Below, in pieces: positions 40,946-51,505 of a stretch of 64,000 bases of DNA (the first letter of the stretch is position 1; each line of letters opens with the position of its first letter). Both the position numbers and the translations under genes were made by a program. Source of the stretch: Pseudomonadota bacterium (lineage in GTDB: Bacteria > Desulfobacterota > Desulfarculia > Desulfarculales > Desulfarculaceae); NCBI GenBank assembly GCA_018902755.1, contig JAHIQI010000017.1:1-64000 (forward strand). Reading direction: 5' to 3'. The notes under the pieces were generated by a model that was not told the DNA's origin, ran no database searches, and was given only the letters and a program-made list of their open reading frames with translations.

Positions 40946-42511
40946 ATGGAGAACGTGCCGGTCACCACCAAGGAAAAGATCGAAGATCTTAAAAAACGCG
41001 ACGAGGCAGCTCGCCTGGGTGGTGGCGTAAAGCGCATCGAGTCGCAGCACGCCAAGGGCAAGATGACCGCCCGCGAGCGCATCGAAGCTCTTTTGGATGC
41101 CAACACCTTCGAAGAATTCGACCGATTCGTGGTGCATCGCTGCACCGACTTCGGCATGGACAAATCCAAGATTCCCGGCGACGGGGTGGTCACCGGCTAC
41201 GGGCGGGTCAACGGCCGCCCGGTGTTCGTCTTCAGCCAGGATTTCACCGTCTTCGGCGGCTCCCTGTCCGGTCCCTTCGGCGAGAAGGTATGCAAGGTCA
41301 TGGACCTGGCGGTAAAGGCCGGGGCCCCGGTGATCGGGCTCAACGACTCGGGCGGGGCGCGCATCCAGGAAGGCGTGGTCTCCCTGGGCTCCTACGGCGA
41401 GATATTTAGGCGCAACGTGCTCTCCAGCGGAGTGGTCCCCCAGATCAGCGCTATAATGGGCCCCTGCGCCGGGGGCGCGGTGTATTCGCCGGCCATAACC
41501 GACTTTATCTTCATGGTGGACCAGACCTCCTACATGCACATCACCGGCCCGGCGGTCATAAAATCGGTGACCGGCGAGGAAGTGACCAGCGAGACGGTGG
41601 GCGGGGCCAAGGTGCACAACACCAAGAGCGGCGTGGCCCATTTCATGGCCGCCGACGACGCCGAGTGCCTCAAGATGGTGCGCAGGCTGCTTTCCTATCT
41701 GCCCTCCAACTACGAGCAAAAACCCCCGGAAAAGCACTGCGGCGACCCGGCCAGCCGCGTGTCGCCCGAACTGGATGATTTCATCCCCGACAGCCCCAAA
41801 CAGCCTTACAACATGAAGAAGCTCATCAAGACCGTGGTGGACGCGGACAGCTTCTTCGAGGTCTCCAAGGGCTGGGCCAAGAACATGATCACCGCCTTCG
41901 CCCGTTTGGCGGGCATGGCCGTGGGCATCGTGGCCAACAACCCCATGCAAATGGCCGGATGTCTCGACATCGACGCCAGCCGCAAGGGAGCGCGTTTCGT
42001 GCGCTTCTGCGACGCCTTCAACATTCCGGTGGTCACCTTCGTGGACGTGCCGGGCTTTTTGCCCGGGGTGCAGCAGGAGTACGGCGGCATCATCTGCCAC
42101 GGCTCCAAGATGATCTACGCCTACTGCGAGGCCACGGTGCCCTTGCTCACGGTGATCACCCGCAAGGCCTACGGCGGAGCCTACGACGTGATGGGCTCCA
42201 AGCACCACGGCGCGGACGTGAACTTCGCCTACCCCACCGCCGAGATCGCGGTGATGGGCCCCGAGGGCGCGGTGAACATCGTCTTCCGCCACGAGATCGA
42301 GAAGGCCGAGGACAAGGACGCAACTTACAAGGAACTGGTGGACGAGTACCGGGCCAAATTCGCCAGCCCCTACCGTGCGGCCGAGCTGGGATACATCGAC
42401 GAGATCATTTTGCCCAGCCAGACCCGCACCAAACTGATCAGAGCCCTAGAGGTGCTCAAGACCAAGCGCACCTTCCGCCCGGAGCGCCGTCACGGCAACG
42501 TACCCTTGTAG
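40946..42511 (+). CDS. Acyl-CoA carboxylase carboxyltransferase (propionyl/methylmalonyl-CoA type)
   Basis: A 521-residue carboxyltransferase with two crotonase-like halves. The biotin and CoA-binding segments GGSLSGPFGEKVCKVMDLA, SGGARIQEGVVSLGSYGEI and AYGGAYDVMGSKHHGADVN are typical of PccB, MmdA and the transcarboxylase 12S subunit. GAGGAG precedes the ATG at 40946. The immediate downstream methylmalonyl-CoA mutase genes point to propionyl-CoA or methylmalonyl-CoA as substrate. Carboxylase, decarboxylase and transcarboxylase directions remain open because no partner subunit is in view. Confidence 0.9.
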   Translation: MENVPVTTKEKIEDLKKRDEAARLGGGVKRIESQHAKGKMTARERIEALLDANTFEEFDRFVVHRCTDFGMDKSKIPGDGVVTGYGRVNGRPVFVFSQDFTVFGGSLSGPFGEKVCKVMDLAVKAGAPVIGLNDSGGARIQEGVVSLGSYGEIFRRNVLSSGVVPQISAIMGPCAGGAVYSPAITDFIFMVDQTSYMHITGPAVIKSVTGEEVTSETVGGAKVHNTKSGVAHFMAADDAECLKMVRRLLSYLPSNYEQKPPEKHCGDPASRVSPELDDFIPDSPKQPYNMKKLIKTVVDADSFFEVSKGWAKNMITAFARLAGMAVGIVANNPMQMAGCLDIDASRKGARFVRFCDAFNIPVVTFVDVPGFLPGVQQEYGGIICHGSKMIYAYCEATVPLLTVITRKAYGGAYDVMGSKHHGADVNFAYPTAEIAVMGPEGAVNIVFRHEIEKAEDKDATYKELVDEYRAKFASPYRAAELGYIDEIILPSQTRTKLIRALEVLKTKRTFRPERRHGNVPL

Positions 42512-42524
42512 AGGGAAAAACATT

Positions 42525-44180
<1,656 letters not shown>

Positions 44181-44192
44181 GAGGAGCGAGCC

Positions 44193-44591
44193 ATGCACAA
44201 GATAAGAGTACTGGCGGCCAAGCCCGGCCTGGACGGTCACGACCGGGGAGTCAAGGTCATCGCCGCGGCCCTCAGGGACGCGGGCATGGAGGTGATTTAC
44301 ACCGGCCTGCGGCAAACCCCCGAGCAGATAGTGGCCACGGCCATGCAGGAGGACGTGGACGTCATCGCCCTGTCCATCCTCTCCGGGGCCCACGACTACC
44401 TATTCCCCGAGGTGATGAAGCTCATCAAGGAAAAGGGCATGGACAACGTGCTGGTGTTGGGCGGCGGGGTCATCCCCGAGGAGGACATCCCGGCCCTCAA
44501 AGCGGCGGGCATCGCCGAGGTTTTCGGACCGGGTACCAACACTCACAAGATCGTGGACTTCATCCAGGCCAACGCCAAGCCCCGCGGCTAA
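44193..44591 (+). CDS. Methylmalonyl-CoA mutase small subunit, cobalamin-binding
   Basis: A 132-residue B12-binding domain. The cobalamin-coordinating motif GLDGHDRGVKV (His of DxHxxG) is at residues about 13-23, with the SxL motif (LSILSGAHD) and the GG motif (VLGGGVIPEED) following in the right order. AGGAGCGAG precedes the ATG. It binds the large subunit encoded directly upstream. A strong terminator follows. Confidence 0.95.
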   Translation: MHKIRVLAAKPGLDGHDRGVKVIAAALRDAGMEVIYTGLRQTPEQIVATAMQEDVDVIALSILSGAHDYLFPEVMKLIKEKGMDNVLVLGGGVIPEEDIPALKAAGIAEVFGPGTNTHKIVDFIQANAKPRG

Positions 44592-44610
44592 GCGGCCTAC
44601 TTAAAAGATT

Positions 44611-44645
44611 ACGCCCGGGCTCCGCGAGGGGCCCGGGCGTTTTTA
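44611..44645. terminator. Terminator between the mutase operon and the DJ-1/PfpI gene
   Basis: CGCCCGGGC pairs with GCCCGGGCG around TCCGCGAGGG, followed by TTTTT. On the minus strand it lies just past the DJ-1/PfpI stop and may also act there. Confidence 0.85.
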
Positions 44646-44660
44646 TGCGAATGCTGGGCC

Positions 44661-45245
44661 TTACTTCCACGGCCCATCCAGCCTGACCGCCTCCCGCCGC
44701 CGCGCCTTCTCGCCGAAAAAGCGTTCCACCAGGTGCAGGCCCAGATCCACCCCCGAGGCCACGCCCCCGGCGGTGATGATGCGCTCCTGCTCCACGATCT
44801 TTTGGCGCACTACCTTTATAGATGGAAAAGCGGCGGCAAAGTCGTCCAGGCGCAGGGTGTGGGTGGTGGCGCTCTGGCCGTCCAAGAGCCCGGCCCGGGC
44901 CAGCCAGTAGGACCCGGTGCACACCGAGGCCATCACTTGCACCTGGGCCGCCCGTGCCTTGATAAACGAGAGCACCGGCTCCAGCCTTTGGGGCTCCCGC
45001 GCGCCGGGGCCGCCGGGCACCACCAGGATGTCCAGCTCCGGGGCGGCCTCCAGGGTGAAGTGGGGCCGCACCACCAGACCGTCCACGCAAAGCACCTCCG
45101 GGGTGGGGCCCAGGGTCAGGACCGAAAAGCAGGGCAGGCCGGTTTCGTCGGTGGCCCGGCCCAGCACCTCGAAGGGCCCGGCAAAATCCAGCACCTCCAC
45201 CTGGGGAAACAGGAGCACCCCGGCCCGCAGAGAGTGGGTGGCCAC
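44661..45245 (-). CDS. DJ-1/PfpI family protein
   Basis: A 194-residue protein. It has a DJ-1/PfpI fold with the nucleophile elbow VMASVCTGSYWLARAGLLDG (Cys near 108) and an acidic residue in the early LDFAGPFEVLG segment. The second-half pattern GVASGVDLGLHLVERFFG is typical of the isonitrile-hydratase or transcription-regulator branch without the DNA-binding part. The start is GTG 45245, one base after the IorB stop, so it is cotranscribed. Its substrate is unknown. Confidence 0.82.
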   Translation of the reverse strand: MATHSLRAGVLLFPQVEVLDFAGPFEVLGRATDETGLPCFSVLTLGPTPEVLCVDGLVVRPHFTLEAAPELDILVVPGGPGAREPQRLEPVLSFIKARAAQVQVMASVCTGSYWLARAGLLDGQSATTHTLRLDDFAAAFPSIKVVRQKIVEQERIITAGGVASGVDLGLHLVERFFGEKARRREAVRLDGPWK

Positions 45246-45246
45246 C

Positions 45247-45864
45247 CTAGGCCGCCCGGACCAGGGCGAGGCCCTTGGCCAGGGCCTCGCGGTTGAGGGC
45301 CATCTTGGACTCGGGGAACATATCGCCCAGGGCCGCTTCCACCTCGGCCGCGCCGATGGGCAAAAGGTCCAGGCCGCAAAGCGCGCCCAAGAGCACCACG
45401 TTGGCCAGGATGTGGTTGCCCAACTCCAGAGCGGCGGCCGTGGCGGGCAGCCAATAGAGCTTGGCGCACAGGCTCTCCAGGGTGGCCCTCAGTTCGGCTG
45501 GCTCGGGGTAGAGCTGCTCCCCGGCCAGCACCCCCAGGGGGCGCAGGGGCCGGTCGTTGGTCAGCACCACCACGCCGGGGTGGCCGTAGACGCCCAGCAG
45601 CCTGAGGGCCTCCAAGGGCTCCAGGCTCACGATGGCCGTGGCCCGGTGATCGGGCATCATGGGCCCCAGCACCGGCCCGGAGCTTACCCGCACCTGGCTC
45701 GTCACCGAGCCGCCCCGCTGGCTCAGGCCGTAGGTCTCGCCCACGGTCACCTCGTAGCCGGCGGTCAGTAGGGCCAGCCCCAGCACCTGGCTGGCCAACA
45801 CGTTGCCCTGGCCGCCCACGCCGGTGACCACGATGTCCAGGGGATCGTACTTCAGCGCCTTCAT
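45247..45864 (-). CDS. iorB: Indolepyruvate:ferredoxin oxidoreductase beta subunit
   Basis: A 205-residue IorB-type protein in the 2-oxoacid oxidoreductase gamma superfamily. The start VVTGVGGQGNVLASQVLG carries the glycine-rich motif, and GETYGLSQRGGSVTSQVR is characteristic of IorB. It overlaps the IorA stop by four bases (ATGA). IorAB converts aryl pyruvates from aromatic amino acids into aryl-acetyl-CoAs, reducing ferredoxin. Confidence 0.88.
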   Translation of the reverse strand: MKALKYDPLDIVVTGVGGQGNVLASQVLGLALLTAGYEVTVGETYGLSQRGGSVTSQVRVSSGPVLGPMMPDHRATAIVSLEPLEALRLLGVYGHPGVVVLTNDRPLRPLGVLAGEQLYPEPAELRATLESLCAKLYWLPATAAALELGNHILANVVLLGALCGLDLLPIGAAEVEAALGDMFPESKMALNREALAKGLALVRAA

Positions 45865-47780
45865 GCCGTGGCCTCCTTGGGCCGGGCCTTGATGGCCCCG
45901 GCCGGGCAGATCTGGGCGCACACCCCGCAGCCCACGCACACCACCTCGTCCAGCACCGTCTTGCCCGTGGCCTGGTCGAACACCAGGCCCGGACAGCGGA
46001 ACACCCGGGTGCAGAAGCGGTCGCAGCCGCAGTCCTCGCCCCGGCACAACTGTGGGTCCACGCTCATGCGCCAGGGATGGCCGCCCCGCTTGTTTTGCAC
46101 CAGGGCGCAGGTGCGCCGGAAGATGAGCACCCTGAGGCCGCCGCCGATCTGCAGGGCGTCGTAAAGCGCCTCCTGGGTGGCCTCCAGGTCGTAGGGGTCC
46201 AGCACGGTGTAGGGCAGGCCCAGCCCGGCGCAGATTTGCTCCACGTCCACCGCGGTGCCCGCCTGGCCCATGGCCGTGCTCCCGGTGCCGGGGTGGGGCT
46301 GGAAGCCGGTCATGGCCGTGGCCGAGTTGTCCAGGACCACCAGCACGTAGTCGCTGTTGTTCCAGCGGGCGTTGACCAGGGCGGGCAGGGCGGCGTGGAA
46401 AAAGGTGCTGTCGCCCACCACCGAGATCACCGGCTGCTCGAAGCCCTGGCTCCGCAGCTTGCCCAGGCCCGAGGCGATGCCCGGCCCCGAGCCCATGCAG
46501 TGCACCGCGTTAACCCGCTCATACCCGGTGGGCAGCACCCCCATGGTGTAGCAGCCGATGTCCCCGGACACGATGCCCTCGCGGCCGTCGGCGGACAGGA
46601 CCTGCTTCATGGACCAGTAGCTGGCCCGGTGGGGGCAGCCGGGGCAAAAGCCCACCTGGCGCGGGGCCACCAGGGCCTGGGCCGCCTTGGCCTTTGCCAG
46701 ATAGGCCGGGTCCGTTTCCTGCCAGGGCAGGCCCAGGATGTCGGCCATGGCTGCGGCCACCCGGCTGGGGCTGAGCTCGCCGATGGGCGGCTTGTGCCCG
46801 GTCTCCTGTCCGTAGAAATCCTTGAGCCCCAGCTCGCGCACATGCTGGGCGTAGATGGACTTGACCCCGCTCTCGATGTGGGGGTCCACCTCCTCGGCGA
46901 AGAGTATCTTGTCGGCCCGGGCCAGGTGCTCCAGGATCAGCTCCTGGTCCAGGGGCCAGGTGGCCCCCATATGCAGGATGCCCACCCGGCCGCCGGCCCC
47001 CACTAGGCGGCGGGCCTCGTCGGCGTACAGGCGGCTGGAGCCGCTGGCGATGACCAGCAGCTCGGGGCGCACGGGCCCATCATAGTAGTTGACCCCGGCG
47101 GCGGCGATCAGCTCCCCGGCCTGGGCCAGCTTGTCCAGCATCACCTGGTGGCGGGGAACCACCGGGATGGTGAACCAGCGCTCGTTGGGGTCCCAGTGGG
47201 GGCGGGGCTTGGCTTCGGGCAGGGGGCCGGGAGTCACCCCGGCCCTGGTGTGGCTCAGCCGGGCCAGGCCGCGCAGCACCACCAGGTTGCCGATCTGCTC
47301 GCTCAGCTCGAAGGCCAGCTTGGTCAGTTTGAGGCACTCGGCCGGGGTGGCGGGCTCCAAAAGGGGCAGGCAGGCCACCCTGGCGATGAAGCGGGCGTCC
47401 TGCTCGTTGGTGGAGCTGACCCCCGAGGGGTCGTCGCAGGTGACCAGGACCAGGCCGCCCTTGGTGCCGCTGATGGTCAGGTTGCAGATGAAGTCCTGGG
47501 CCACGTTGACCCCGTTCTGCTTCATGGAGGCCATGCCCCTGAGCCCGGCGTAGCTGGCCGCGGCGGCGCTCTCCAGGGCCACCTTTTCGTTGGTGGACCA
47601 CTCCACGTAGATGCCCGCCGAGCGCGCCGAGTCGGCCAGGGTCTGCAAAATCTCGCTGCTGGGGTTGCCGGGATAGGCGGCGGCCAGGGACACCCCCGCC
47701 TCCAGGGCCCCCCGGGCGATGGCCTCGTTGCCCTGCATCAGCACCTTTTGGCCGGGGGCCAGCTTGCTCACATCAGCCAT
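45861..47780 (-). CDS. iorA: Indolepyruvate:ferredoxin oxidoreductase alpha subunit
   Basis: A 639-residue protein. The N-terminal half contains the pyrimidine-binding region (GNEAIARGALEAGVSLAAAY), the middle has the TPP motif GDSTFFHAALPALVNA after GDIGCYTMG, and the C-terminus has a ferredoxin domain with VCVGCGVCAQICPAGAI and an earlier cysteine cluster (CRGEDCGC). This architecture is that of IorA, in which alpha, beta and ferredoxin-like parts are combined. It overlaps the FrhB-like gene by eight bases. GAGGAG precedes the ATG. Confidence 0.9.
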   Translation of the reverse strand: MADVSKLAPGQKVLMQGNEAIARGALEAGVSLAAAYPGNPSSEILQTLADSARSAGIYVEWSTNEKVALESAAAASYAGLRGMASMKQNGVNVAQDFICNLTISGTKGGLVLVTCDDPSGVSSTNEQDARFIARVACLPLLEPATPAECLKLTKLAFELSEQIGNLVVLRGLARLSHTRAGVTPGPLPEAKPRPHWDPNERWFTIPVVPRHQVMLDKLAQAGELIAAAGVNYYDGPVRPELLVIASGSSRLYADEARRLVGAGGRVGILHMGATWPLDQELILEHLARADKILFAEEVDPHIESGVKSIYAQHVRELGLKDFYGQETGHKPPIGELSPSRVAAAMADILGLPWQETDPAYLAKAKAAQALVAPRQVGFCPGCPHRASYWSMKQVLSADGREGIVSGDIGCYTMGVLPTGYERVNAVHCMGSGPGIASGLGKLRSQGFEQPVISVVGDSTFFHAALPALVNARWNNSDYVLVVLDNSATAMTGFQPHPGTGSTAMGQAGTAVDVEQICAGLGLPYTVLDPYDLEATQEALYDALQIGGGLRVLIFRRTCALVQNKRGGHPWRMSVDPQLCRGEDCGCDRFCTRVFRCPGLVFDQATGKTVLDEVVCVGCGVCAQICPAGAIKARPKEATA

Positions 47781-48822
47781 GGCGGCGCTCCTCGCTCCAG
47801 GCGGTGGCCCGTTTGCGTTTGTCCGAGGCGGCCTGGGTCAGGTGCTCCATGGAGGCGGGTTGGGCCGGTTCCAACTCCAACAGGCCCTTGCCGGCGGCCA
47901 ATTCCAAGAGCCCGGCCCCGGCGTGGGTGCGGGCCAGGATGGTGTTCCAGCCCGGCTTGCCCTCGCAGGCTCCCACGCTCAGATCCGCGCCATCGCTGGT
48001 GAGGTCCGGGCACCCGGCGCAGCCGGGGTAGCTCAGGGCCCGCACCTGGTCCAGGGGCAGCTCGTGGTAGCTCCCGTTGCTCCAGGCCTGGAAGATGCCC
48101 GCCGGGGGGGGCGGGAAGTCCGCCCGGCTCAGCGGAGCCTGCACCCCGTGCCGGGCCAGCAGCTTGCGCAGGCCGCGCCAGGGCAGGTTCATGGTGCAGA
48201 ACAGGCCGATGACCAGGTGGATGCGCCGGGCGGCCTGGGGCTGCTGGGGGTGGGCCTTCATGGCCTGGACGGCCTGCACCTGGCAGGGCAGTCCCACCAC
48301 GGCCAGGGGATGGTTGCTGTCCTCGCTCAGGGCCTGGTTGAGGCTGCTCAGGGCTCCGCCACCGGCGTAGACCGAGCCCGCCGCGCCCAAAACCCCGGTG
48401 CGCTCGGTGACCCGGATGCCCTGGGGGGTGCCCCGGAGGCCGGCGGCGGTGACCACCGCCTCGCGCACCATGGATTGATCCAGGGCCAGGGCCAATAGCT
48501 CGCTGACCACCCCGCCGTACTGCACCCGGCCCTGAAGGTCCTTGGAAGTGGCCCGCCCCTGCCAGGCCCCCAGCACCGGCCCGATGGGCCCCTGGCTCTC
48601 CCGGGAGACGTCCCGCTGGGCCACGGGACAAAAACCATAGCACCGGCCGCTGGTTAGGCCGCAGGCGTCCGGCGCGGCCACCTGGCCGTCCAAAAATATG
48701 AGGTGGGGGCACAAGCCCAGACAGGCTCCGCAGGCCACGCAAAGGCCGGGATTTATCACCTCGGCCAGCAGGCGCTCGAGCCCGGTGGGTTGGGGGGCGG
48801 GTGAAGCGGCGGGTGGGACCAT
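47773..48822 (-). CDS. FrhB/FdhB-like iron-sulfur flavoprotein
   Basis: A 349-residue protein. The N-terminal CVACGACLGLCP motif and a second cysteine set (GRCYGFCPV) bind Fe-S clusters. The middle contains the FrhB family patterns VQYGGVVSELLALALDQ, VVGLPCQVQAVQAMK and GLFCTMNLPW, followed by YPGCAGCPDLTSDGADLSVG. FrhB-family proteins pass electrons between ferredoxin or F420 and a partner, using FAD. ATG 48822 has AGGGGAGG upstream. It leads the iorAB operon, so it may be the electron outlet of IorAB. Confidence 0.85.
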   Translation of the reverse strand: MVPPAASPAPQPTGLERLLAEVINPGLCVACGACLGLCPHLIFLDGQVAAPDACGLTSGRCYGFCPVAQRDVSRESQGPIGPVLGAWQGRATSKDLQGRVQYGGVVSELLALALDQSMVREAVVTAAGLRGTPQGIRVTERTGVLGAAGSVYAGGGALSSLNQALSEDSNHPLAVVGLPCQVQAVQAMKAHPQQPQAARRIHLVIGLFCTMNLPWRGLRKLLARHGVQAPLSRADFPPPPAGIFQAWSNGSYHELPLDQVRALSYPGCAGCPDLTSDGADLSVGACEGKPGWNTILARTHAGAGLLELAAGKGLLELEPAQPASMEHLTQAASDKRKRATAWSEERRHG

Positions 48823-48915
48823 GGTCAGCCTCCCCTGGCTGGTGTAAAATCCGACTTCACCAATAGCAGGGACGAAGCTAAAAATCAACGCCCACCGTTT
48901 GCTGGTTATTAGCTA

Positions 48916-48943
48916 TTGCGCCCGCCATTTTTTACCATATAAT
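48916..48943 (+). promoter_or_regulatory. Sigma70 promoter for tRNA-Gly and the rimP operon
   Basis: TTGCGC (48916-48921) and a perfect TATAAT (48938-48943) are spaced by 16 bases, 107 bases before the tRNA. A perfect 7-base hairpin CCGGCTC/GAGCCGG (48953-48970) lies just past the start and may be a leader structure. Confidence 0.55.
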
Positions 48944-49050
48944 ATGTCACAACCGGCTCTTAGGAGCCGGGTGCTTTCAGAGGAAGGCGGCCTGGGGCGT
49001 CGGAGTCCTCAGTAGGGGACTTGTCGTCAGGGTGCCTTCTTCTGGGATGA

Positions 49051-49126
49051 GCGGGCATAACTCAGCTGGTAGAGTACGAGCTTCCCAAGCTTGAAGTCGC
49101 GGGTTCGAACCCCGTTGCCCGCTCCA
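49051..49126 (+). tRNA. tRNA-Gly, anticodon CCC
   Basis: 76 nt including an encoded CCA. The acceptor GCGGGCA pairs with TGCCCGC. The D-arm contains AGCTGGTAGAG, the anticodon stem CGAGC/GCTTG encloses TTCCCAA with anticodon CCC, and the T-arm contains GGTTCGAAC. CCC reads the GGG glycine codon. It lies upstream of rimP and probably shares its promoter. Confidence 0.95.
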
Positions 49127-49390
49127 CTTTGACCTAGCCGAACCAATCCCGGCTTGCGGGCCGCGGCTGGGCCGCGCGACCCAGGGCTGGGTTGTCCCTT
49201 TTTGAGGGGGTTTCCCGGCGCCGTCCTCCGGCGCGGGGAAGCTTGCTTCGATTAGTGGACCTGATCCAATCTGGCCGGCTTTTCCGGGCCACCGCGATGC
49301 GCGGACAGATTTGACGTGGTCCACGGCCCTGGGCGTGTCCGGGGTCCGGGGTGACGGCTATGCGCTCGTCACCCTTGGGGAGGAAAACGC

Positions 49391-49867
49391 TTGGAGCCCA
49401 CGGCACCGGCCAACGAGATGGAAAAGCGCCTAGGCGAACTGTTGGAGCCGGTGGTGCGTTCCGAGGGGCTGATGCTGGTGGAGTTGTCTTGGCGGCGCGA
49501 GCGCGCCGGTCAAGTGCTGCGCCTTTGCGTGGACCGGCCCGAGGGCGGCGTGAGTCTCACCGAGTGCACCGAGCTCAGCCGCCAGGTGAGCGACCTGCTG
49601 GACGTGGAGGAGCCCATCGAGGTTCCCTACAGCCTGGAGGTAAGCTCGCCGGGGCTCAACCGCAAGCTCAAGGACCCCCGTGAGTTTGATTTGTTCGCGG
49701 GAAGGCCCGCCCGTCTGGTGGTGAGCCCTCCCGGCGGAGGCACTCAAGTTGTCCAAGGGGTGCTCAAGGGCACCATGGGCCAGGACGTATTGATCGAGGT
49801 GAAGGGCAAGGTGAAGGCCTTGCCCGTGGCCCAGGTGGCCAAGGCCAAGTTGGACCTAGGTTTTTAG
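49391..49867 (+). CDS. rimP: Ribosome maturation factor RimP
   Basis: A 158-residue protein of normal RimP size. Conserved elements are the EGLMLVELSWRRE region, LRLCVDRPEGGVSLTECTEL and EVSSPGLNRKLKDPREF, the last being the family signature. The C-terminal SH3-like part follows. The start is TTG 49391 after GGGGAGG. It acts in assembly of the 30S subunit and leads the rimP-nusA-infB order. Confidence 0.92.
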   Translation: MEPTAPANEMEKRLGELLEPVVRSEGLMLVELSWRRERAGQVLRLCVDRPEGGVSLTECTELSRQVSDLLDVEEPIEVPYSLEVSSPGLNRKLKDPREFDLFAGRPARLVVSPPGGGTQVVQGVLKGTMGQDVLIEVKGKVKALPVAQVAKAKLDLGF

Positions 49868-49915
49868 GGGGGCGCTAAGTCGCGCAACCCATGCTCTTAG
49901 GTTGGGGAGAACCCA

Positions 49916-51388
49916 ATGAGTGAACTGAAACGGATGATCGACCAGGTTTCGCGGGAAAAAGGACTGGACCGCGAAATTCTCATCAACACTTTGGAAGAGG
50001 CCATGCGCTCGGCCGCGCGCCGCAAGCTGGGCTCCAAGGTGGAGGTGGACGTCGCCTACAACGATGAGACCGGCGAGGTGGAGGTCTTTGAGTTCAAGGA
50101 AGTGGTCAACGATGTCGACGACCCGGAGACCCAGATTTCCTTGGAGCACGGCCATCGCCTGGACCCGGACTGCGAGGTGGGCGATGAACTGGGCGTGAAG
50201 GTGGACACCGCCGACTTTGGGCGCATCGCCGCCCAGAGCGCCAAGCAGGTCATCATCCAGCGCATGAAGGACGCCGAGCGCGACATCATCTTCGAGGACT
50301 TCAAGGACCGCAAGAGCGAGATCATCAACGGCATCGTGCAGCGCTTTGACAAGGGCTCGATTATAGTGAACCTGGGCCGCACCGAGGCGGTGGTTCCCCC
50401 CCGGGAGCAGGTTCCCCGCGAAGGCTACCGCCCAGGCGACCGAGTGCGGGCCTACGTGTTGGACGTCAAGCGCATCTCCCGAGGCCCCCAGATCGTACTC
50501 AGCCGCACCCATCCGGGCTTCATCGAGGCCCTGTTCGAGCTGGAGGTGCCCGAGATCGCCGAGGGCATCGTGACCATCGAGGGCGTGGCCCGCGAGGCGG
50601 GCAGCCGCACCAAATTGGGCGTGGCCAGCAACGACCGCGACGTGGACCCGGTGGGCGCCTGCGTGGGCATGAAGGGCAGCCGGGTGCAGGCGGTGGTCCA
50701 GGAGCTCCGGGGCGAGAAGATCGACATCATCGCCTGGGATCAGGACCCGGCCCGCTACGTGGTCAACGCCCTGGCCCCGGCCGAGATCAGCCGGGTGGTG
50801 GTGGACGAGGCCAACCAGACCATGGAAGTCATCGTGGCCGACGAGATGCTCAGCTTGGCCATCGGCCGCCGCGGGCAGAACGTGCGCCTGGCTTCCAAGC
50901 TCACCGGTTGGAAGATCGACGTGAAGAGCGAGACCCGCTACGGCGAGTCCCTGCGCGACGGTTACCGCTCTCTGTTGGACGTGGTGGGGGTCTCCGATGT
51001 GGGGGCCGACACCCTGTACCAGGCGGGTTACGGCTCGGCCGAGGCCTTGGCCGAGGCCGACCCCGACGAGCTGGCCGCCCTGCCGGACATCACCCCGGAG
51101 CGGGCCGAGGAACTCATCGCCGACGCCCAGCGCTACCTGGCGGAGGCTCCTCAGCGGGCGGGCCTGCCCACCGGCCCGGCCGCTTCGGACGATTCCGGAG
51201 CCCTGGCCGCGGTGCGCGAGGCCTGGAACGAGCTGGCCTCCCAGTCCAACGGCGGGGACCAGGCCGAGGCCACCGGGGATGACGAGGTCTCCGAAGAGCC
51301 GGAGCCGGAGCCGGAGCCGGAACCGGAGGCCGCCCCCGAGCCGGAGCCCGAGCCCGCCCCGGACGAAGAGTTGGAAAAGAAACAATAG
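49916..51388 (+). CDS. nusA: Transcription termination/antitermination factor NusA
   Basis: A 490-residue NusA. It has the N-terminal RNAP-binding domain, S1 (about 135-200), two KH domains (ACVGMKGSRVQAVVQEL in the first and EMLSLAIGRRGQNVRLASKL in the second), and one helix-hairpin-helix repeat (DVGADTLYQAGYGSAEALAE). The last 40 residues are a Glu/Pro tail (EPEPEPEPEPEAAPEPEPEP) rather than a second acidic repeat domain. GGGGAG precedes the ATG. Confidence 0.95.
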   Translation: MSELKRMIDQVSREKGLDREILINTLEEAMRSAARRKLGSKVEVDVAYNDETGEVEVFEFKEVVNDVDDPETQISLEHGHRLDPDCEVGDELGVKVDTADFGRIAAQSAKQVIIQRMKDAERDIIFEDFKDRKSEIINGIVQRFDKGSIIVNLGRTEAVVPPREQVPREGYRPGDRVRAYVLDVKRISRGPQIVLSRTHPGFIEALFELEVPEIAEGIVTIEGVAREAGSRTKLGVASNDRDVDPVGACVGMKGSRVQAVVQELRGEKIDIIAWDQDPARYVVNALAPAEISRVVVDEANQTMEVIVADEMLSLAIGRRGQNVRLASKLTGWKIDVKSETRYGESLRDGYRSLLDVVGVSDVGADTLYQAGYGSAEALAEADPDELAALPDITPERAEELIADAQRYLAEAPQRAGLPTGPAASDDSGALAAVREAWNELASQSNGGDQAEATGDDEVSEEPEPEPEPEPEAAPEPEPEPAPDEELEKKQ

Positions 51389-51505
51389 CCGACCCCGCCA
51401 GGGTAGGCTGACTGCCCCCCCGCGGGGGCTGCATAGGCCGCCACGGGGCGGCCCCGGGAGCCGGGACCAAGCGGCTCCGCCCAGGAGAGACCGAGGAGAT
51501 ATTTG
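51389..51505 (+). other. Leader between nusA and infB with three hairpins
   Basis: Three GC-rich inverted repeats follow each other: GCCCCC/GGGGGC (about 51414-51431), GGCCGCC/GGGCGGCC (about 51437-51454) and GGAGCC/GGCTCC (about 51458-51478). There is no T run, so this is not a simple terminator. The ylxR/ylxQ genes often found here in Gram-positives are absent. Confidence 0.4.

Noticed and set aside
49176..49203. Hairpin ACCCA/TGGGT after the tRNA, followed by TTTTT
   Set aside because: The stem has five pairs and seven bases separate it from the T run, too weak to call a terminator.
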